64,000 nt of DNA. Origin: Synechococcus sp. MW101C3. Its GTDB lineage: Bacteria; Cyanobacteriota; Cyanobacteriia; PCC-6307; Cyanobiaceae. Positions within the stretch are counted from its first letter, which is position 1. Each line of letters begins with the position of its first letter. Both the position numbers and the translations under genes were made by a program. Shown here one piece after another: positions 63,015-64,000 of the stretch. Below the pieces are notes generated by a model, which worked only from the letters and a program-made list of their open reading frames with translations, made no database searches and was not told where the DNA came from. The stretch lies in the NCBI RefSeq assembly GCF_002252635.1, contig NZ_NQKX01000010.1, forward strand, positions 1-64,000. The letters are read 5' to 3'.

Positions 63015-64000
63015 TCAGTAGAGCGGAACGGAAGGATCGACCTCCTCGCTCCAGGCCTTGATGCCTCCCGTCACGTTGACCCCCTCGATGCCATGCCGTT
63101 TGAGCGCGATCAGGGCCTTGGCCGAGCGGCCGCCGAGCTTGCAGTGCACATAAAGGCGCTTGCCTGCGGCCAACTCGCGCACCTGCTCGATCGCCTGCCC
63201 GCTTTCGATCTGATCGAGGGGAACGAGCACGCCACCAGGCATCACCGCGATCTCCGCCTCCGGCGGGTTGCGCACATCGAGCAGCACCACATCGGTGGGC
63301 TGGCTGTCGAGCAGGGCTTTGAGCTCCTGCACGCTCACGGAGGGCACACTGCCCGCTTCCTCCTGGCCGGGTGCCGAGCCACCGACACCACAGAACTCCT
63401 GATAATCGATCAGTTTGTCGATCACCGGACGCTCAGGGCTGGGGCGCAGCTTCAGTTCGCGGAAGGTCATCTTCAGGGCATCGAACAGCATCAGGCGACC
63501 GCTGAGCGTGGTGCCGATGCCCACGATGATCTTCACCGCTTCGGTGGCCTGGATCATGCCGATGATGCCGGGAAGCACGCCCACCACCCCGCCTTCGGCG
63601 CAGGACGGCACCATGCCCGGCGGCGGCGGTTCGGGGAACAGATCTCGGTAGTTGGGCCCGCCCTGATAGTTGAACACCGTGGCCTGGCCCTCGAAGCGGA
63701 AGATCGAGCCGTAGACATTGGGCTTGTCGAGCAGCACGCAGGCGTCGTTCACCAGATAACGGGTGGGGAAGTTATCGGTGCCATCGCAGATCACGTCGTA
63801 GGGGGCGATGATCTCGAGCGCGTTTTCGCTGGTGAGCGCCGTTTCGTAGAGATCAACCTGGCAGTGGGGATTGATCTCGTGGATGCGATGCCGCGCCGAT
63901 TCGATCTTCGGCTTGCCCACCCAGCTGGTGCCGTGAATCACCTGGCGCTGCAGGTTGCTGCTATCCACCACGTCGAAATCGACGATGCCGAGGCGACCGA
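63015..64000 (-). CDS. moeB: Molybdopterin-synthase adenylyltransferase MoeB with rhodanese domain (truncated)
   Basis: At least 328 aa; the N-terminus lies beyond the window. ThiF/MoeB/E1-like domain (NLQRQVIHGTSWVGKPKIESA, DGTDNFPTRYLVNDACVLL, GSIFRFEGQATVFNY) followed by a C-terminal rhodanese domain (DVVLLDVRNPPEAEIA, VHCKLGGRSAKALIALK with the active-site Cys). This MoeB-rhodanese (MoeZ-like) form activates small sulfur-carrier proteins such as MoaD. The usual zinc cysteines of the E1 fold are partly missing (single Cys in PSCAEGGV). It starts 7 nt upstream of the channel gene stop region on the same strand. Confidence 0.9.
   Translation of the reverse strand, partial: GRLGIVDFDVVDSSNLQRQVIHGTSWVGKPKIESARHRIHEINPHCQVDLYETALTSENALEIIAPYDVICDGTDNFPTRYLVNDACVLLDKPNVYGSIFRFEGQATVFNYQGGPNYRDLFPEPPPPGMVPSCAEGGVVGVLPGIIGMIQATEAVKIIVGIGTTLSGRLMLFDALKMTFRELKLRPSPERPVIDKLIDYQEFCGVGGSAPGQEEAGSVPSVSVQELKALLDSQPTDVVLLDVRNPPEAEIAVMPGGVLVPLDQIESGQAIEQVRELAAGKRLYVHCKLGGRSAKALIALKRHGIEGVNVTGGIKAWSEEVDPSVPLY

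Noticed and set aside
1-64000. CRISPR array, prophage, toxin-antitoxin or defence island
   Set aside because: No regularly spaced direct repeats, cas genes, integrase or phage structural genes were seen on either strand.

Overview
The window is cyanobacterial. It carries petB/petD, psbB/psbT/psbM, psaD and a complete phycocyanin rod locus, and the palindrome GCGATCGC (HIP1) recurs at least twelve times. High GC, many 1-4 nt gene overlaps, two cpcBA copies and no phycoerythrin genes in view suggest a green, phycocyanin-only Cyanobium/Synechococcus-type picocyanobacterium. That placement is an inference: no 16S rRNA or Rubisco gene lies in the window.

Layout. 1-0.7 kb: no recognisable gene. 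0.7-2 kb: petB-petD (cytochrome b6f) on the minus strand. 2-9.1 kb: carboxyl-terminal protease, HD hydrolase, minC, then minD-minE and a small LuxR-type DNA-binding protein. minC is separated from minDE by an opposed cassette of a split chromate transporter and a phospholipase-D-fold protein. 9.1-14.8 kb: tRNA-Thr; a minus-strand chain dprA-prmC-sua5-52-aa membrane protein behind a LexA-like box; a menaquinone/phylloquinone-pathway thioesterase; a tandem Usp protein; psbM and a [2Fe-2S] ferredoxin. 15-23.4 kb: psbB-psbT, nrdR, rpsA, HAD phosphatase, metK, FGGY kinase, two small proteins, comF, tRNA-Phe.

23.5-35.5 kb is the phycobilisome rod locus: cpcT, a membrane-anchored cpcL-type linker, a divergent coiled-coil protein, cpcC1-cpcD, a degenerate IS3 element, cpcB1-cpcA1-cpcC2, a gene-free spacer, cpcB2-cpcA2, cpcE-cpcF and a low-molecular-weight phosphatase. 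The two cpcBA units are identical over 1,196 bp, from the ribosome-binding site to the terminator, while their upstream regions are unrelated.

35.5-64 kb is mostly housekeeping: panC/cmk fusion, rlpA, purM, aldo/keto reductase, tRNA-Cys, LpxB-like protein, RNase D-type exonuclease, complex-C assembly factor, amidase-like protein, hemF, mrp, rodA plus a degenerate histidine kinase, psaD, the coupled trio trpE-gshA-ppc, tRNA-Arg, recF without a standard start codon, speD, larE, a tandem CobO-like protein, a K+-channel-like protein and a truncated moeB/rhodanese gene. Several short genes (psbM, psbT and small proteins of 39, 52 and 52 aa) were found by direct translation. The points most worth following are the phycobilisome locus (identical cpcBA copies with different upstream DNA, structured cpcE leader, membrane-anchored linker), the LexA-like box at dprA, the split min cluster and the altered K+-channel filter.
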